64,000 nucleotides of DNA from positions 1,612,001 to 1,676,000 of the forward strand of contig CBDDIP010000002.1 in the NCBI GenBank assembly GCA_965229005.1, given 5' to 3'. The notes beneath the pieces are model-generated. The model was not told the DNA's origin and did not search any database. It saw only the letters and a list, made by a program, of their open reading frames with translations. The position numbers and the translations under genes were made by a program. The DNA is from CBDDIP01 sp965229005 (lineage in GTDB: Bacteria > Actinomycetota > Acidimicrobiia > Acidimicrobiales > Ilumatobacteraceae). Of the stretch, positions 54,465 to 62,532 are shown piece by piece (within the stretch, counting starts at the first letter, position 1; every line of letters begins with the position of its first letter).

Positions 54465-55028
54465 CTACGTCATCCGCTCGCCCGCTGCGCAGGCCTCGAC
54501 CAGCATGCTGAATCGGCGCTCGCGCGTCTCCGGCCGCTTCGCCTCGCTGATCCAGAAGGCGCGCATCTTGCGGTAGCTCGGCGGCGTGGAGTCCCAGAAG
54601 CCGGCCGCCTTCGGATGGTCTCGGCGCAGGCGCTCGTCGAACTCGGGTGGCAGCTGGCTGGGCCTGTTCGATACCGAGTACGGCTCCTCGGTTGTGTCGC
54701 GTGCGGCGAACGCGCGTCGTCCGGCCTCGGTCATGCGTCCCTCGGCCTCGAGCTCGGCCATGAGCGCAACGTTCACGGCGCTCCAGCGGCGGCTCTTGCG
54801 TGGAGTGAACCGCTGCATGTGGCGTTCCTGGTCAATCGAGCGACCCTGCCCGTCGATCCAGCCGAAGCACAGCGCCTCGCGCACGGCGTCGGCCCATCGC
54901 ATCGACGGCTTGCCCGTGTGCGTCTTCCAGTAGCCCAAGACGCACTCCGTCGCCGTCGCGTGATTGCATTCCAGCCAGTCGCGGAACTCGTGCGAATTGC
55001 GGAAGAAGATCGGCTCGCCGTCGAACAC
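54465..55028 (-). CDS. YdeI/OmpD-associated family protein
   Basis: A 187-residue YdeI-like protein (bacteriocin-protection, OmpD-associated family): PIFFRNSHEFRDWLECNHAT, VLGYWKTHTGKPSMRWADAV, the signature EALCFGWIDGQGRSID (near 50) and FTPRKSRRWSAVN. Its C-terminal part DHPKAAGFWDSTPPSYRKM and FWISEAKRPETRERR matches the family tail. The biochemical function is not known. The start is GTG 55028, where similarity starts; the frame upstream to 55142 has no family match. Confidence 0.82.
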   Translation of the reverse strand: MFDGEPIFFRNSHEFRDWLECNHATATECVLGYWKTHTGKPSMRWADAVREALCFGWIDGQGRSIDQERHMQRFTPRKSRRWSAVNVALMAELEAEGRMTEAGRRAFAARDTTEEPYSVSNRPSQLPPEFDERLRRDHPKAAGFWDSTPPSYRKMRAFWISEAKRPETRERRFSMLVEACAAGERMT

Positions 55029-55117
55029 GCCGGTGAGGCTACGTCCGCGCACGCACGACGATGGCCGACCTCGTCGCGACCAAGCGCCACATATTGCCGG
55101 TTGAGGGCAGCCTGCGA

Positions 55118-55459
55118 TCAGGTGTCCAGGGCAGTTGACCACCGGCGTGCCCAGGCGTCGAGCGGCTGGAGGGAGTCGCCGAGTTCGCGGCCGAGCCCGG
55201 TGAGGTCGTACTCGCCACTCTCCGTCTGGACGACGAGTGATGCGCCGGTCAGGTCGCGCAGTCGTTCGTAGAGCACACTCGACGAGAGACCCTCACACGT
55301 CGCGAGCAGCGCACGGGCCCCGACCGGCCCCGCCCGCAACTCCCAGAGAACTCGAAGTGTCCAACGCCGCCCGAGCAGGTCCATCGCGGCCATCAGCGGA
55401 CGGCCGGTCGTCGATCCTCGAACGGGACGGCCCGGAACGGAACGAGTTCGAGTGCTCAC
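55118..55459 (-). CDS. HxlR-family winged-helix transcriptional regulator
   Basis: A 113-residue HxlR-type regulator: LMAAMDLLGRRWTLRVLWELRAGPVGARALLATC is the DNA-binding core, LSSSVLYERLRDL the recognition helix and TESGEYDLTGLGREL the wing, ending SLQPLDAWARRWS. HxlR proteins respond to aldehydes, quinones or redox stress. GTG 55459 is chosen as start. It is divergent from the carboxymuconolactone-decarboxylase-like gene, with a 9-bp dyad in the shared region, so it likely represses that gene and itself. Confidence 0.85.
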   Translation of the reverse strand: MSTRTRSVPGRPVRGSTTGRPLMAAMDLLGRRWTLRVLWELRAGPVGARALLATCEGLSSSVLYERLRDLTGASLVVQTESGEYDLTGLGRELGDSLQPLDAWARRWSTALDT

Positions 55460-55519
55460 ACCGACGGGCTCGACAGGTGTTGGTCGACGTTTCTGATTCC
55501 GCAACGTTAGCCTGCCTCA

Positions 55520-55542
55520 GATGTTTCGATTTCCGAAACATC
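55520..55542. promoter_or_regulatory. HxlR operator candidate
   Basis: GATGTTTCG-ATTTC-CGAAACATC is a perfect 9-base inverted repeat with a 5-base spacer, 17 bases before GTG 55559 and 61 bases before the regulator start. Its A/T richness stands out in this GC-rich region. A dimeric winged-helix protein is the natural binder. Confidence 0.62.
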
Positions 55543-55558
55543 GAACCGAGAGGGAACC

Positions 55559-56119
55559 GTGAGCCGCATCGAACCCGTTCAGCCGCCGTACGACGCAGAC
55601 GTCGAGGCACGACTCGAACTGATGATGCCGCTCGGTGTGGCCCCGATCGGCTTGTTCCGGACGTTCGTTCGCAACCTGCCGATGGCAGCCGCGATGGGGG
55701 GATGGGGCGGCTACGAGCTCAGCAAGCGACTCTCGCTCAGGCTGCGGGACCGGGAGATCGTCATCGACCGCACCTGTGCCAGATGCCGGTGCGAGTACGA
55801 GTGGGGTGTCCACATCGCCTTCTTCGCCGAACGAGCCGGCTTCACGAGCGACCAGATCACCTCCATCACCCACGGACGTGCCACCGACTCGTGCTGGACC
55901 GACGACCGAGACCGTGTGCTGATCGAAGCGACCGATGCTCTGCACGATGGCGCGGACATCGACGACGACCTGTGGCAGCGACTCCAGGCGCACATCTCAG
56001 AAGAGCAGGCCCTCGACCTGTTCATGCTCTCCGGCTGGTATCACGCCATCAGTTACGCAGCGAACGCCGCACGAGTCGACACGGAGCCGGGCGCCCCGCG
56101 CTTCGCCGACTACGACTGA
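55559..56119 (+). CDS. Carboxymuconolactone decarboxylase (AhpD-like) family protein
   Basis: A 186-residue AhpD/CMD-fold helical protein: NLPMAAAMGGWGGYELSKRLSL, LRDREIVIDRTCARCRCEYEWGVHIAF (near 62-88, with the Cys-x-x-Cys-like CARC and the H of the family proton relay), then FTSDQITSIT and DRVLIEATDAL. The CxxC-xxx-H region suggests peroxidase-like redox activity. GAGAGGG precedes GTG 55559. Divergent from HxlR, which probably controls it through the dyad at 55520. Confidence 0.85.
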   Translation: MSRIEPVQPPYDADVEARLELMMPLGVAPIGLFRTFVRNLPMAAAMGGWGGYELSKRLSLRLRDREIVIDRTCARCRCEYEWGVHIAFFAERAGFTSDQITSITHGRATDSCWTDDRDRVLIEATDALHDGADIDDDLWQRLQAHISEEQALDLFMLSGWYHAISYAANAARVDTEPGAPRFADYD

Positions 56120-56135
56120 CGAGCAGGGCGCGCAC

Positions 56136-56309
56136 CTACAGGGCGACGGAGAACAGACGCCAGGATCCGTCGAGGCCCTTGAGCTCGTGCTCGCCGACGT
56201 CGGTGAACGTCGTCGAACCACCGAGCATCATGTCGCACACCGTCGGCGACGCCCAGAACTCGCCCGCACGCGCCTCATCATGACACGCCACGACCGCAGC
56301 CGGATCAGG
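56136..56309 (-). pseudogene. Remnant of a class III nucleotide cyclase gene
   Basis: On the minus strand 57 codons remain open from after a TGA (56310-56312) to TAG at 56138. They read ARAGEFWASPTVCDMMLGG, STTFTDVGEHELKGLDGSWR, LFSVAL, which is the well-known C-terminus of actinobacterial adenylate/guanylate cyclase domains (usually GEVLVS.TV.DLV.GS, F.D.GEHELKGV.G.W.L). No upstream cyclase sequence survives in any frame I read. The rest of the 320-base gap to 56443 shows nothing recognisable. Confidence 0.7.
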
Positions 56310-56443
56310 TCACGCCGGCCCTCCTCCGAGCGTCCGTCGATCATGCAACGACGCCGCGACGAGTCAGGGTGTTCGGTCGGCCCAGGTGAGTTGCAGGGAC
56401 CGGCCGGGGAGCTCGTCGTCAGGTGTTTGGGTCAGGTACGCCT

Positions 56444-56890
56444 TCAGGTTGCTCCGGGCTGGGGCGAGGCCGCATCGACAGGATTGGCGACGTGGAAGCC
56501 CGCCGTGCTCGCCGCCTCGCACAGGCGCCGATCGGCACTGCTGAACACGTCGGCGCCCACGAGGTGCGCCGCGGCGAGATGCACGGCGTCGAAGCCGCGC
56601 AAGCTGTGCGTCGTGGCCAGATCGCCGGCCAGTCGCATGAGATCGTCGTCGACCTCGACCACGGACATCTGCGACCACAGCAGCTCCAGACCGGCCACTG
56701 CGCTGCGAAACGCGGCGGCGGTGATGCGCCGCTGTCGTCGTGCAGCGGCGAGCGCGGCGCGTGCCTCGACGTGAGCGATCCTGACGGTGACGAGCGTGTC
56801 GGGTTCGTCCCAGATCGCGGCAGCCTCGGTTGTGCCGATCTCGTCGACGAGCAACTTGATGAGGGTCGACGTGTCGACATAGGTGATCAC
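56444..56890 (-). CDS. VapC-like PIN-domain toxin
   Basis: A 148-residue PIN-domain RNase: MITYVDTSTLIKLLVDE with Asp6, the central Glu in RIAHVEARAALA (near 40-42), and the C-terminal acidic pair in LRGFDAVHLAAA (near 100) and SSADRRLCEAA. These are the PIN metal-binding acids. VapC toxins cleave tRNA or rRNA. ATG 56890 overlaps the antitoxin stop (ATGA), the usual antitoxin-first arrangement. Confidence 0.88.
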   Translation of the reverse strand: MITYVDTSTLIKLLVDEIGTTEAAAIWDEPDTLVTVRIAHVEARAALAAARRQRRITAAAFRSAVAGLELLWSQMSVVEVDDDLMRLAGDLATTHSLRGFDAVHLAAAHLVGADVFSSADRRLCEAASTAGFHVANPVDAASPQPGAT

Positions 56891-57171
56891 TGGCGTTGCT
56901 CGGCCACCAATTCGCTGACCGAGCCGGATGAGTGCAGTGGCACCGGACGTTGGCGCACCTTGGCCGTGGGCGGTCGAACGAGGCCAGCTTCGATCAACGC
57001 GGTGAGCTTGTCCGTCGGCGCCTCGGCGATGCCGTTGAGCCGGGCGATGGGCCGACCGCGATCCGTCACGACGACTTCGACGCCTGCCTCGACCTGATCG
57101 AGGTAGCGACTGAGGTTGTTCTTGAGGTCGCGAACCCCGACTTCGATCCGTGTCGATGTGGCTACCTTCAT
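56887..57171 (-). CDS. Phd/YefM-type antitoxin
   Basis: A 94-residue antitoxin: VGVRDLKNNLSRYLDQVEAG (near 11-30) and VVVTDRGRPIARLNGI are the Phd/YefM DNA-binding core; the C-terminal tail (TDKLTALIEAGLVRPPTA onward) should bind the PIN toxin. ATG 57171. A GTAGCTAC palindrome at 57181-57188, directly upstream, is a plausible autoregulatory site. It pairs with the PIN toxin gene by a four-base overlap. Confidence 0.86.
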   Translation of the reverse strand: MKVATSTRIEVGVRDLKNNLSRYLDQVEAGVEVVVTDRGRPIARLNGIAEAPTDKLTALIEAGLVRPPTAKVRQRPVPLHSSGSVSELVAEQRQ

Positions 57172-57219
57172 GCAGTGAGTGTAGCTACTTGCAGCGGAGA
57201 TGTCCCCCGGGCGGATCGA

Positions 57220-57795
57220 TCAGGTCAAGCCGTTGCTCTGCGTCGGCCGGTATCGCACAGCGACCGCGCCGGACTGGAACTCGTGGCGATCCACCAGCTC
57301 GAGCTGGATCCGCTCGCGCAGACCGGCGAGCAACGTCGGCCCGTGCCCGGCGAGGACGGGCTGCACGATGAACTCGTACTCGTCGATCAGCCCGAGATCT
57401 GCCAACGCCGAGGGAAGCGTCACGCCACCCACCCACAGGCCCTCGCCCGGCTCCTGCTTGAGCCGTTGCACCGCTTCACCGAGGTCGCCTCGTACGAGCT
57501 CGGCGTTCCAATCGACCCCGCTGAGGGTGCTCGACACGACGTACTTCTTCGCCCCGTCGATGGCCTCGGCGAATGGGATCTCCCACTCACCCATCCAGTC
57601 GGGCCACGGGCCATCGGCCGGCCGACGCCACGCCGACTCCATCATCTCGTAGGTCACCCGGCCGAAGAGCAGAGCATCGGCTCGTGCCATCTGCGCGGTC
57701 CAGTAGCGCATCGACTCCTCGTCCGGGGGGAGCCCAGCCTCGTGATGGCAGCAGCCGTCGAGCGTGACGTTGATCGAGTATCGAAGTGGTCTCAT
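57220..57795 (-). CDS. Dihydrofolate-reductase-fold protein (RibD C-terminal/YyaP family)
   Basis: A 191-residue DHFR-like reductase: RYSINVTLDGCCHHE opening, DALLFGRVTYEMMESAW (near 42-58, the family core), KKYVVSSTLSGVDWNAELV and LWVGGVTLPSALADLGLIDEY (near 115-135, NADPH loop). Function unknown, not the housekeeping FolA. GGGAG precedes ATG 57795. The 182 bases to the divergent racemase gene hold both promoters; I see no clear hexamers. Confidence 0.85.
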   Translation of the reverse strand: MRPLRYSINVTLDGCCHHEAGLPPDEESMRYWTAQMARADALLFGRVTYEMMESAWRRPADGPWPDWMGEWEIPFAEAIDGAKKYVVSSTLSGVDWNAELVRGDLGEAVQRLKQEPGEGLWVGGVTLPSALADLGLIDEYEFIVQPVLAGHGPTLLAGLRERIQLELVDRHEFQSGAVAVRYRPTQSNGLT

Positions 57796-57977
57796 CTCGT
57801 TGCTCTCCCTTGATGTTCGACGCGCGTGCATCGGACCGCGACTCAGACGACTGCCGATGCTCATTCTCATCGGCGCCCGATCGCGAGATCTGGCGACGTG
57901 CTTCCCCGCTCGACTCGTCTGCGGCAAGCTGTCATGCGACGCGGCATCGCGACGACGCGAGATCGAAGGGAAGCAAC

Positions 57978-58673
57978 ATGAAACGGCTCGGCCTGCTTGG
58001 CGGCATGTCATGGGAGTCGTCGATCGAGTACGAGCGAACCATCAACGAGCTCGTCCGTGAGCGCGTCGGTGGTCTTGCTTCGGCGGACCTGTTGATCCGC
58101 TCGTTCAACTTCGCCGACATCGAAGCACTGCAGAGCGACGGGCGCTGGGACGACGCCGGCCAGCTGCTCGCCGACGCAGCCGCGAACCTCGTCGACGGGG
58201 GAGCCGAGGCCATCGTGATCTGCACCAACACGATGCACCGACTCGCCGATCGTGTGCAGATGTCGGTGAACGTGCCGCTCATCCACATCGCGGACGCGAC
58301 CGCCGCCGCGGCGAGACGCGCCGGAGTCACCAGCGTTGCGTTGCTCGGCACCCGGTACACGATGGAGCAGGACTTCTACGTCGGCCGCATGCGCGACCTC
58401 CACGGTCTCGACGTCGTGATCCCCGAGGAACCCGACCGCACCACCGTCCACGACGTCATCTATCACGAGCTCGTTCGAGGAATCGTGCGGCCGGAGTCGA
58501 AGGACGACTACCTCCGGGTCATCGACGCCCTCCTTGCGCGCGGCGCTCGCGGGGTCATCGCCGGATGCACCGAGATCGAGCTGCTCATCGGCGCATCCGA
58601 CGTGAGGGTTCCGTTCTTCCCGAGCGCGTACCTCCACGCCGTGGCGGCGGTCGACTTCGCCCTGGGTGCCTGA
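57978..58673 (+). CDS. Aspartate/glutamate racemase family protein
   Basis: A 231-residue cofactor-independent racemase. LGLLGGMSWESSIEYERTIN at the N-terminus, catalytic Cys in VICTNTMHRL (near 81) and the second Cys in GVIAGCTEIELLI (near 196) form the two-base pair, both present. LLGTRYTMEQDFY is typical of the YgeA-like aspartate racemase branch. D-aspartate or D-glutamate for the wall, or amino acid turnover, is inferred. ATG 57978 follows GAAGGG. The APH gene starts 5 bases after its stop, so the two form an operon. Confidence 0.9.
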   Translation: MKRLGLLGGMSWESSIEYERTINELVRERVGGLASADLLIRSFNFADIEALQSDGRWDDAGQLLADAAANLVDGGAEAIVICTNTMHRLADRVQMSVNVPLIHIADATAAAARRAGVTSVALLGTRYTMEQDFYVGRMRDLHGLDVVIPEEPDRTTVHDVIYHELVRGIVRPESKDDYLRVIDALLARGARGVIAGCTEIELLIGASDVRVPFFPSAYLHAVAAVDFALGA

Positions 58674-58678
58674 CCAGA

Positions 58679-59581
58679 ATGGCCGGTGTGATGATCGACG
58701 TGCCGACCTCGCTGCGCAAGGCACGAACTGCCGCGGGTGAAGGTGCGTGGCTCGACTCGCTCCCCGAGCTCGTCGACGAGATGGCGTCGCGGTGGTCGCT
58801 CATCATCGGGCGCTCGTGCGATGGCTTCGGCATGAACGCGTTCGTCGTCGAGGTGACGACGTCGGACGGCACCGCCACCGTGCTCAAGATCGCACCGCCG
58901 AGCGATGCGGACAAGCTCACGCTCGAGGCGACGGTCCTGCGCATCGCCGACGGTCACGGCTGCGTTCGATTGCTCGACGCCGACGTAGCTCGCCGAGCCA
59001 TCCTGCTCGAGCGACTCGGTCCGTCGATGTACGACCTCGGCATCCCGCGCCGAAAGCGACATGAGCTCCTGCTCGGCGCCGTCCAGCAGATGTGGCGACC
59101 CGTCGATCCGAACGTTCGCCTGCAGACCGGAGCGGAGCGGGCCACGTGGTCGATCGAGCGCCTCGCGCAGGTGTGGGAGCAGAGCGGCAGGGCGTGTTCG
59201 GAACGTGTCCTCGCCGACGCGATCGCCTGCGCCCAGCGGCGCGCCGACGCGTACGACGCCTCGAGCGCCGTCCTGTGCCACGGCGACCTGCACGAGCTGA
59301 ACGCCTTACAGGCCAGCGATGGCACGTTCCGACTCATCGATCCCGAAGGCGTCGTGGCCGAGCCCGAGTACGACCTCGGCGTGCTCATGCGCAACGCGCC
59401 GGGCGAGGACGACCTCCACGAACGAGCCGACTGGCTGGCGACCGCAACCGGCTGTGATCGCGCGGCCATCTGGGAGTGGGGCACCATCGAACGGGTGCTC
59501 TCCGGCCTGTGGTGCCGCGTCGTCGACCACCAACCCCACGGCGACAAGCAGCTCGCCGACGCCGAGCGCCTCTGCGCCTGA
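58679..59581 (+). CDS. APH(6)-like aminoglycoside/streptomycin phosphotransferase family protein
   Basis: A 300-residue small-molecule kinase with the APH fold: nucleotide-loop region FGMNAFVVEVTTSDGTATVL with Lys in LKIAPPSD (near 63), Brenner motif CHGDLHELNALQ (near 200) with catalytic Asp, and LIDPEGVVAEPEYDLG (near 221) with the metal Asp. The RRKRHELLLGAVQQMW region is like streptomycin 6-kinases. Whether it confers resistance or phosphorylates a native metabolite cannot be told. ATG 58679 is chosen over the in-frame extension inside the racemase gene. Confidence 0.85.
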   Translation: MAGVMIDVPTSLRKARTAAGEGAWLDSLPELVDEMASRWSLIIGRSCDGFGMNAFVVEVTTSDGTATVLKIAPPSDADKLTLEATVLRIADGHGCVRLLDADVARRAILLERLGPSMYDLGIPRRKRHELLLGAVQQMWRPVDPNVRLQTGAERATWSIERLAQVWEQSGRACSERVLADAIACAQRRADAYDASSAVLCHGDLHELNALQASDGTFRLIDPEGVVAEPEYDLGVLMRNAPGEDDLHERADWLATATGCDRAAIWEWGTIERVLSGLWCRVVDHQPHGDKQLADAERLCA

Positions 59582-59586
59582 CGTCG

Positions 59587-59871
59587 TCAGCCGTTCAGCA
59601 GCGCGGCAGCGCGCACGTGCCGTGCGCTCGGGTTGACCATGTGCTCGTCGCCGACCGACACCGTGGGCACGGTCTCGTTGCCGTCGGCAACCGAACGCAC
59701 GAACGCAGCGGCGTCCGGGTCCTCCCAGATGTTGACCTCCCGAAATGCAACACCAGCCAGGCGCAAGCCGGCGCGAAGGGTGAAGCAGTACGGACAGCCC
59801 GGTCGGGTGTACATGACGACCTCGCGCTGCGCCGCTGTCCGTTGGGTCGGTACTGACTCGGACGCGCTCAT
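59587..59871 (-). CDS. Mycoredoxin/glutaredoxin-like protein
   Basis: A 94-residue thioredoxin-fold protein: VVMYTRPGCPYCFTLRAGL (near 18-36) with redox pair CPYC, then VAFREVNIWEDPDAAAFV, NETVPTVSVGDEHMVNPS with the cis-Pro. This is the mycoredoxin-1 pattern of actinobacteria that use mycothiol. ATG 59871 gives a 16-residue lead before the fold. It ends six bases from the convergent APH stop. Confidence 0.88.
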   Translation of the reverse strand: MSASESVPTQRTAAQREVVMYTRPGCPYCFTLRAGLRLAGVAFREVNIWEDPDAAAFVRSVADGNETVPTVSVGDEHMVNPSARHVRAAALLNG

Positions 59872-59943
59872 CGAGACAGCATCGCCGATCGGGGCGACGA
59901 CTCCACCGATCGCCACGAACAGCGGCTGGTAGGTTCCGCGTCC

Positions 59944-60747
59944 GTGCAGGATCTCACGGGCAAGGTCGCCGTCGTCACCGGTGGTGCGTCGGGCATCGGC
60001 AAGGCGATGGCCACGCGGTTCGCGGCCGAGGGGATGCACGTCGTCATCGCCGACATCGAGGAGGCGCCGCTCGCTGCGGCAGCCGCGGAGATCGGTGCGC
60101 TCGGCGTGCGCACCGACGTCGCTGACGCCGACAGCGTCGCTGCGCTCGCCGGCGCCACGATCGACCGCTTCGGCGGGGTGCACGTCCTGTGCAACAACGC
60201 CGGCGTCGGCGGCGGCGGTCAGATCAAGGACCTGACGTTGAAGGATTGGAAGTGGGTGATCGACGTCAACCTCTGGGGCGTCATCCACGGCGTGACCTCG
60301 TTCCTGCCCCACCTGCTGGCGAACCCCGATGGCGGTCACATCGTCAACACCGCGTCGGTCGCCGGGCTCGTCGCCGGTCCGGGCATCGGGCCGTACAACG
60401 CGGCCAAGTCCGGTGTGGTGGCGATCAGCGAGACGTTGCGCGCCGAGCTCGCCGCCGACGAGTCGCGGGTCGGTGTCAGCGTGCTGTGCCCCGGCTACGT
60501 CACCACGAACATCTTCACGAGCCAGCGCAACCGGCCGGCCGAGCTGCGCAACGAACGGCCCAAGGGCGCCGCGCGTGCGGCGAACAAGGGCATCGCCAGT
60601 GAGGCGCTCGCCCAGGGCCTCGACCCGGCCGTCGTCGCGGGCATGGTGCTCGACGCGATCCGCGCCGAGCAGTTCTGGGTGGTCACCCACCCCGAGTACT
60701 TCTCCGTGATCGCTGAACGAGCTGCCGGCATCGTCGCCGGCAACTGA
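59944..60747 (+). CDS. Short-chain dehydrogenase/reductase
   Basis: A 267-residue classical SDR: TGGASGIGKAMA (near 12-23), the acid after the second beta strand in VIADIEEAPL suggests NAD(H), NNAGVGGGGQ (near 84), catalytic Ser in NTASVAGLV and YNAAK (near 151-155). The tail RNERPKGAARAANKGI is like cis-diol or hydroxysteroid-type members. GTG 59944 starts directly at VQDLTGKVAVV. Substrate unknown. Confidence 0.88.
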   Translation: MQDLTGKVAVVTGGASGIGKAMATRFAAEGMHVVIADIEEAPLAAAAAEIGALGVRTDVADADSVAALAGATIDRFGGVHVLCNNAGVGGGGQIKDLTLKDWKWVIDVNLWGVIHGVTSFLPHLLANPDGGHIVNTASVAGLVAGPGIGPYNAAKSGVVAISETLRAELAADESRVGVSVLCPGYVTTNIFTSQRNRPAELRNERPKGAARAANKGIASEALAQGLDPAVVAGMVLDAIRAEQFWVVTHPEYFSVIAERAAGIVAGN

Positions 60748-60760
60748 TCGTCGCCGCGGG

Positions 60761-61162
60761 CTACTCGCGGTCGAGCGAGACGGCCATGCCGGGCAGCGAC
60801 ACCCAGGGCTGGCGGTCGACGCACCACACCTCGACGTTGGGCAGCACCGCGGACTTGTTGTCGAGCGTGCCGGCCTTCACCGCGACGATGCCGGCGGACA
60901 TCACGATCTCGGAGACGATCGGCGACCCGCACGTGCCACAGAAGCGGCGTCGCACGTACTCTCCGTCGTTGTTCTCACCGGTCTCCACGTAGGTCTTCAG
61001 CTCACCGGTGACGGCGAGCTGCGACTCGTGTGCAACCAGGTTCACCGAGAACGCCGCGCCGCCCTGTCGTTGGCAACGATCGCAGTGGCACACCGCGGTG
61101 GCGATCAGATCGCCGGACAATTCGTAGGTGACTTCTCCGCACAGACAACGTCCAGTGAGCAT
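60761..61162 (-). CDS. GFA (glutathione-dependent formaldehyde-activating/CENP-V) family protein
   Basis: A 133-residue zinc protein: GRCLCGEVTYEL (CxCG, near 5), CHCDRCQRQGG (CxxC-type zinc cluster, near 25) and FCGTCGSPI (near 74). These are the conserved GFA/Mss4-like zinc ligands, all present. The role of most members is unknown; formaldehyde or electrophile adduct handling is the family name only. ATG 61162, convergent with the SDR gene. Confidence 0.88.
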   Translation of the reverse strand: MLTGRCLCGEVTYELSGDLIATAVCHCDRCQRQGGAAFSVNLVAHESQLAVTGELKTYVETGENNDGEYVRRRFCGTCGSPIVSEIVMSAGIVAVKAGTLDNKSAVLPNVEVWCVDRQPWVSLPGMAVSLDRE

Positions 61163-61196
61163 CGGGCAACGGTACTGAGCTTCGCCCGTTCGGCCG

Positions 61197-62063
61197 TCAG
61201 CGGACGTAGTCCTCGCCGGTCGCGCGCACGGTGATGTCGTTGATCGTCACGCCCCACGGCTGATCGATCACGTAGACGAGCTGGCGGACGAGGTCCTCGG
61301 GCGTGATCGCCCAGTACCGCACGTCGTCGACGTCGGTCTCCTCGGGATGCAGACCGGCGCCGCTCATGATCCGCTGCAGTCGTTCGCCGAACCGTTCCGT
61401 GTTCTGCCCCGTGAGCCCGACGAGCGCGCCCTGGTTGATCACGCCGGCGCCCAGACCCGTGCCCATCACCCCGGTCGGCCGCACGACGGTGACCTTGATC
61501 TTCCCCTGCGACTCCACGCGCAACGAGTCCGACAACACGCGCACGGCCGCCTTCGTCGCGCTGTACACGCCCGAGCCGGCCGTCCCGGCGTTGCCGTAGA
61601 TCGAGGAGATGTTGACGATGTGCCCGCGCCCCTGCTGGATCATCTGGTCGTGCACCGCGCAGATGCCGTTGAGCACGCCCTTGAAGTTGATGTCGATCGC
61701 ACGATCCCACGCGTCGGCCGCAGCCACGTGGTCGCTGAAGAACGCCAACGGCATCACGCCGGCGTTGTTGACGAGCACGTCGACGCTGCCCCACGTGTCG
61801 ACCGCAGTGCGCACGACGTCGTCGAACTCGGTGCGTCGCGTGACATCGGTGCCCACGCCGATCGCCTCGCCACCGGCGGCGGTGATCGCGTCCGCCGTGG
61901 CACGCGCTGCGGCCGCGTCGACGTCCGTCGCCACGACTCGAGCGCCCATCGCCGCCGTCGATGTCGCGAGGATTCGGCCGAACCCCCCACCCGCACCCGT
62001 GATGAGGATGACCTTTCCCGCGATGTGGTTCGTCCGTGCAGCATCGACACCGATGTCGTTCAT
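61197..62063 (-). CDS. Short-chain dehydrogenase/reductase
   Basis: A 288-residue classical SDR: ILITGAGGGFGRILATS (near 19-35), VVATDVDAAAARA (Asp suggests NAD), NNAGVMPLAF (near 101), Ser in VNISSIYGNAG and catalytic YSATKAAV (near 171-178). The C-terminus includes TPEDLVRQLVYVIDQPWGV, seen in retinol/benzil-reductase-like members. ATG 62063. It is the downstream neighbour, on the same strand, of the reductase operon but lies 46 bases away. Confidence 0.87.
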   Translation of the reverse strand: MNDIGVDAARTNHIAGKVILITGAGGGFGRILATSTAAMGARVVATDVDAAAARATADAITAAGGEAIGVGTDVTRRTEFDDVVRTAVDTWGSVDVLVNNAGVMPLAFFSDHVAAADAWDRAIDINFKGVLNGICAVHDQMIQQGRGHIVNISSIYGNAGTAGSGVYSATKAAVRVLSDSLRVESQGKIKVTVVRPTGVMGTGLGAGVINQGALVGLTGQNTERFGERLQRIMSGAGLHPEETDVDDVRYWAITPEDLVRQLVYVIDQPWGVTINDITVRATGEDYVR

Positions 62064-62092
62064 GGCCGGACGCTACCGATCGTCGTCACCGC

Positions 62093-62116
62093 GTCAGAGG
62101 GTCAGAGGGTCAGAGG
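62093..62116. repeat. 8-base tandem repeat at a gene end
   Basis: GTCAGAGG is repeated three times with a fourth diverged copy (GTCGGAGA). On the minus strand each unit carries a TGA, and since eight is not a multiple of three the three TGAs fall in all three frames. The first one ends the 140-residue hypothetical gene. Confidence 0.8.
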
Positions 62117-62532
62117 GTCGGAGATGCGCCCCACGCCAGCCCGAGGCGCGCGGCCGCCTGCTCGATCGCGTCGACGAGCCGATCGATCGAACCGTTGCAT
62201 GCGTCGAGGTCGCCAGGACCAAGGAGCACCACGTGGCCCGTGTCGGTCTCGGCAACCACCACCGGTGCCGCCCCGCCCGCCGCCACTCGAACGACGTCGG
62301 GCTGATCGTTGCGATGGAAGGTGTCGAACGGGACGGGCATCGTCGCCCGACAGGTCGTCCACTCGGGGCGTTGGCGTACCGAACCGTGCGTGATGTCGCA
62401 CAGCGAGCAGTGTCGTCGTCCGAGTCTGGCGCCGATCCAGTAGGCGAGCTCACCGCGGATCGTGCTGTCCGCGTCGTAGACGCCGACGAGGCGAACGATC
62501 TGCGGCGGCGGCGCCGTGTCCGGGGACGTCAC
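62110..62532 (-). CDS. Conserved hypothetical protein with HCSLCDITHG motif
   Basis: A 140-residue soluble protein. QIVRLVGVYDADSTIRGELAYWIGARLG and RRHCSLCDITHG (near 41-50) form the conserved core of an actinobacterial hypothetical family I recognise only by pattern; the CxxC may bind metal or be redox active. Hydrophobic strands VVVAETDTGHVVLLGPGDL follow. Start GTG 62532 overlaps the reductase stop (GTGA), so it is the fourth gene of the ArsR-SRPBCC-reductase operon. Its stop lies in an 8-base tandem repeat. Confidence 0.72.
   Translation of the reverse strand: MTSPDTAPPPQIVRLVGVYDADSTIRGELAYWIGARLGRRHCSLCDITHGSVRQRPEWTTCRATMPVPFDTFHRNDQPDVVRVAAGGAAPVVVAETDTGHVVLLGPGDLDACNGSIDRLVDAIEQAAARLGLAWGASPTL

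Noticed and set aside
56444..57171. Defence island suspected from the toxin-antitoxin pair
   Set aside because: No restriction, Abi, CBASS or other defence genes nearby; the nuclease at 34102 is 20 kb away and looks like a repair enzyme.
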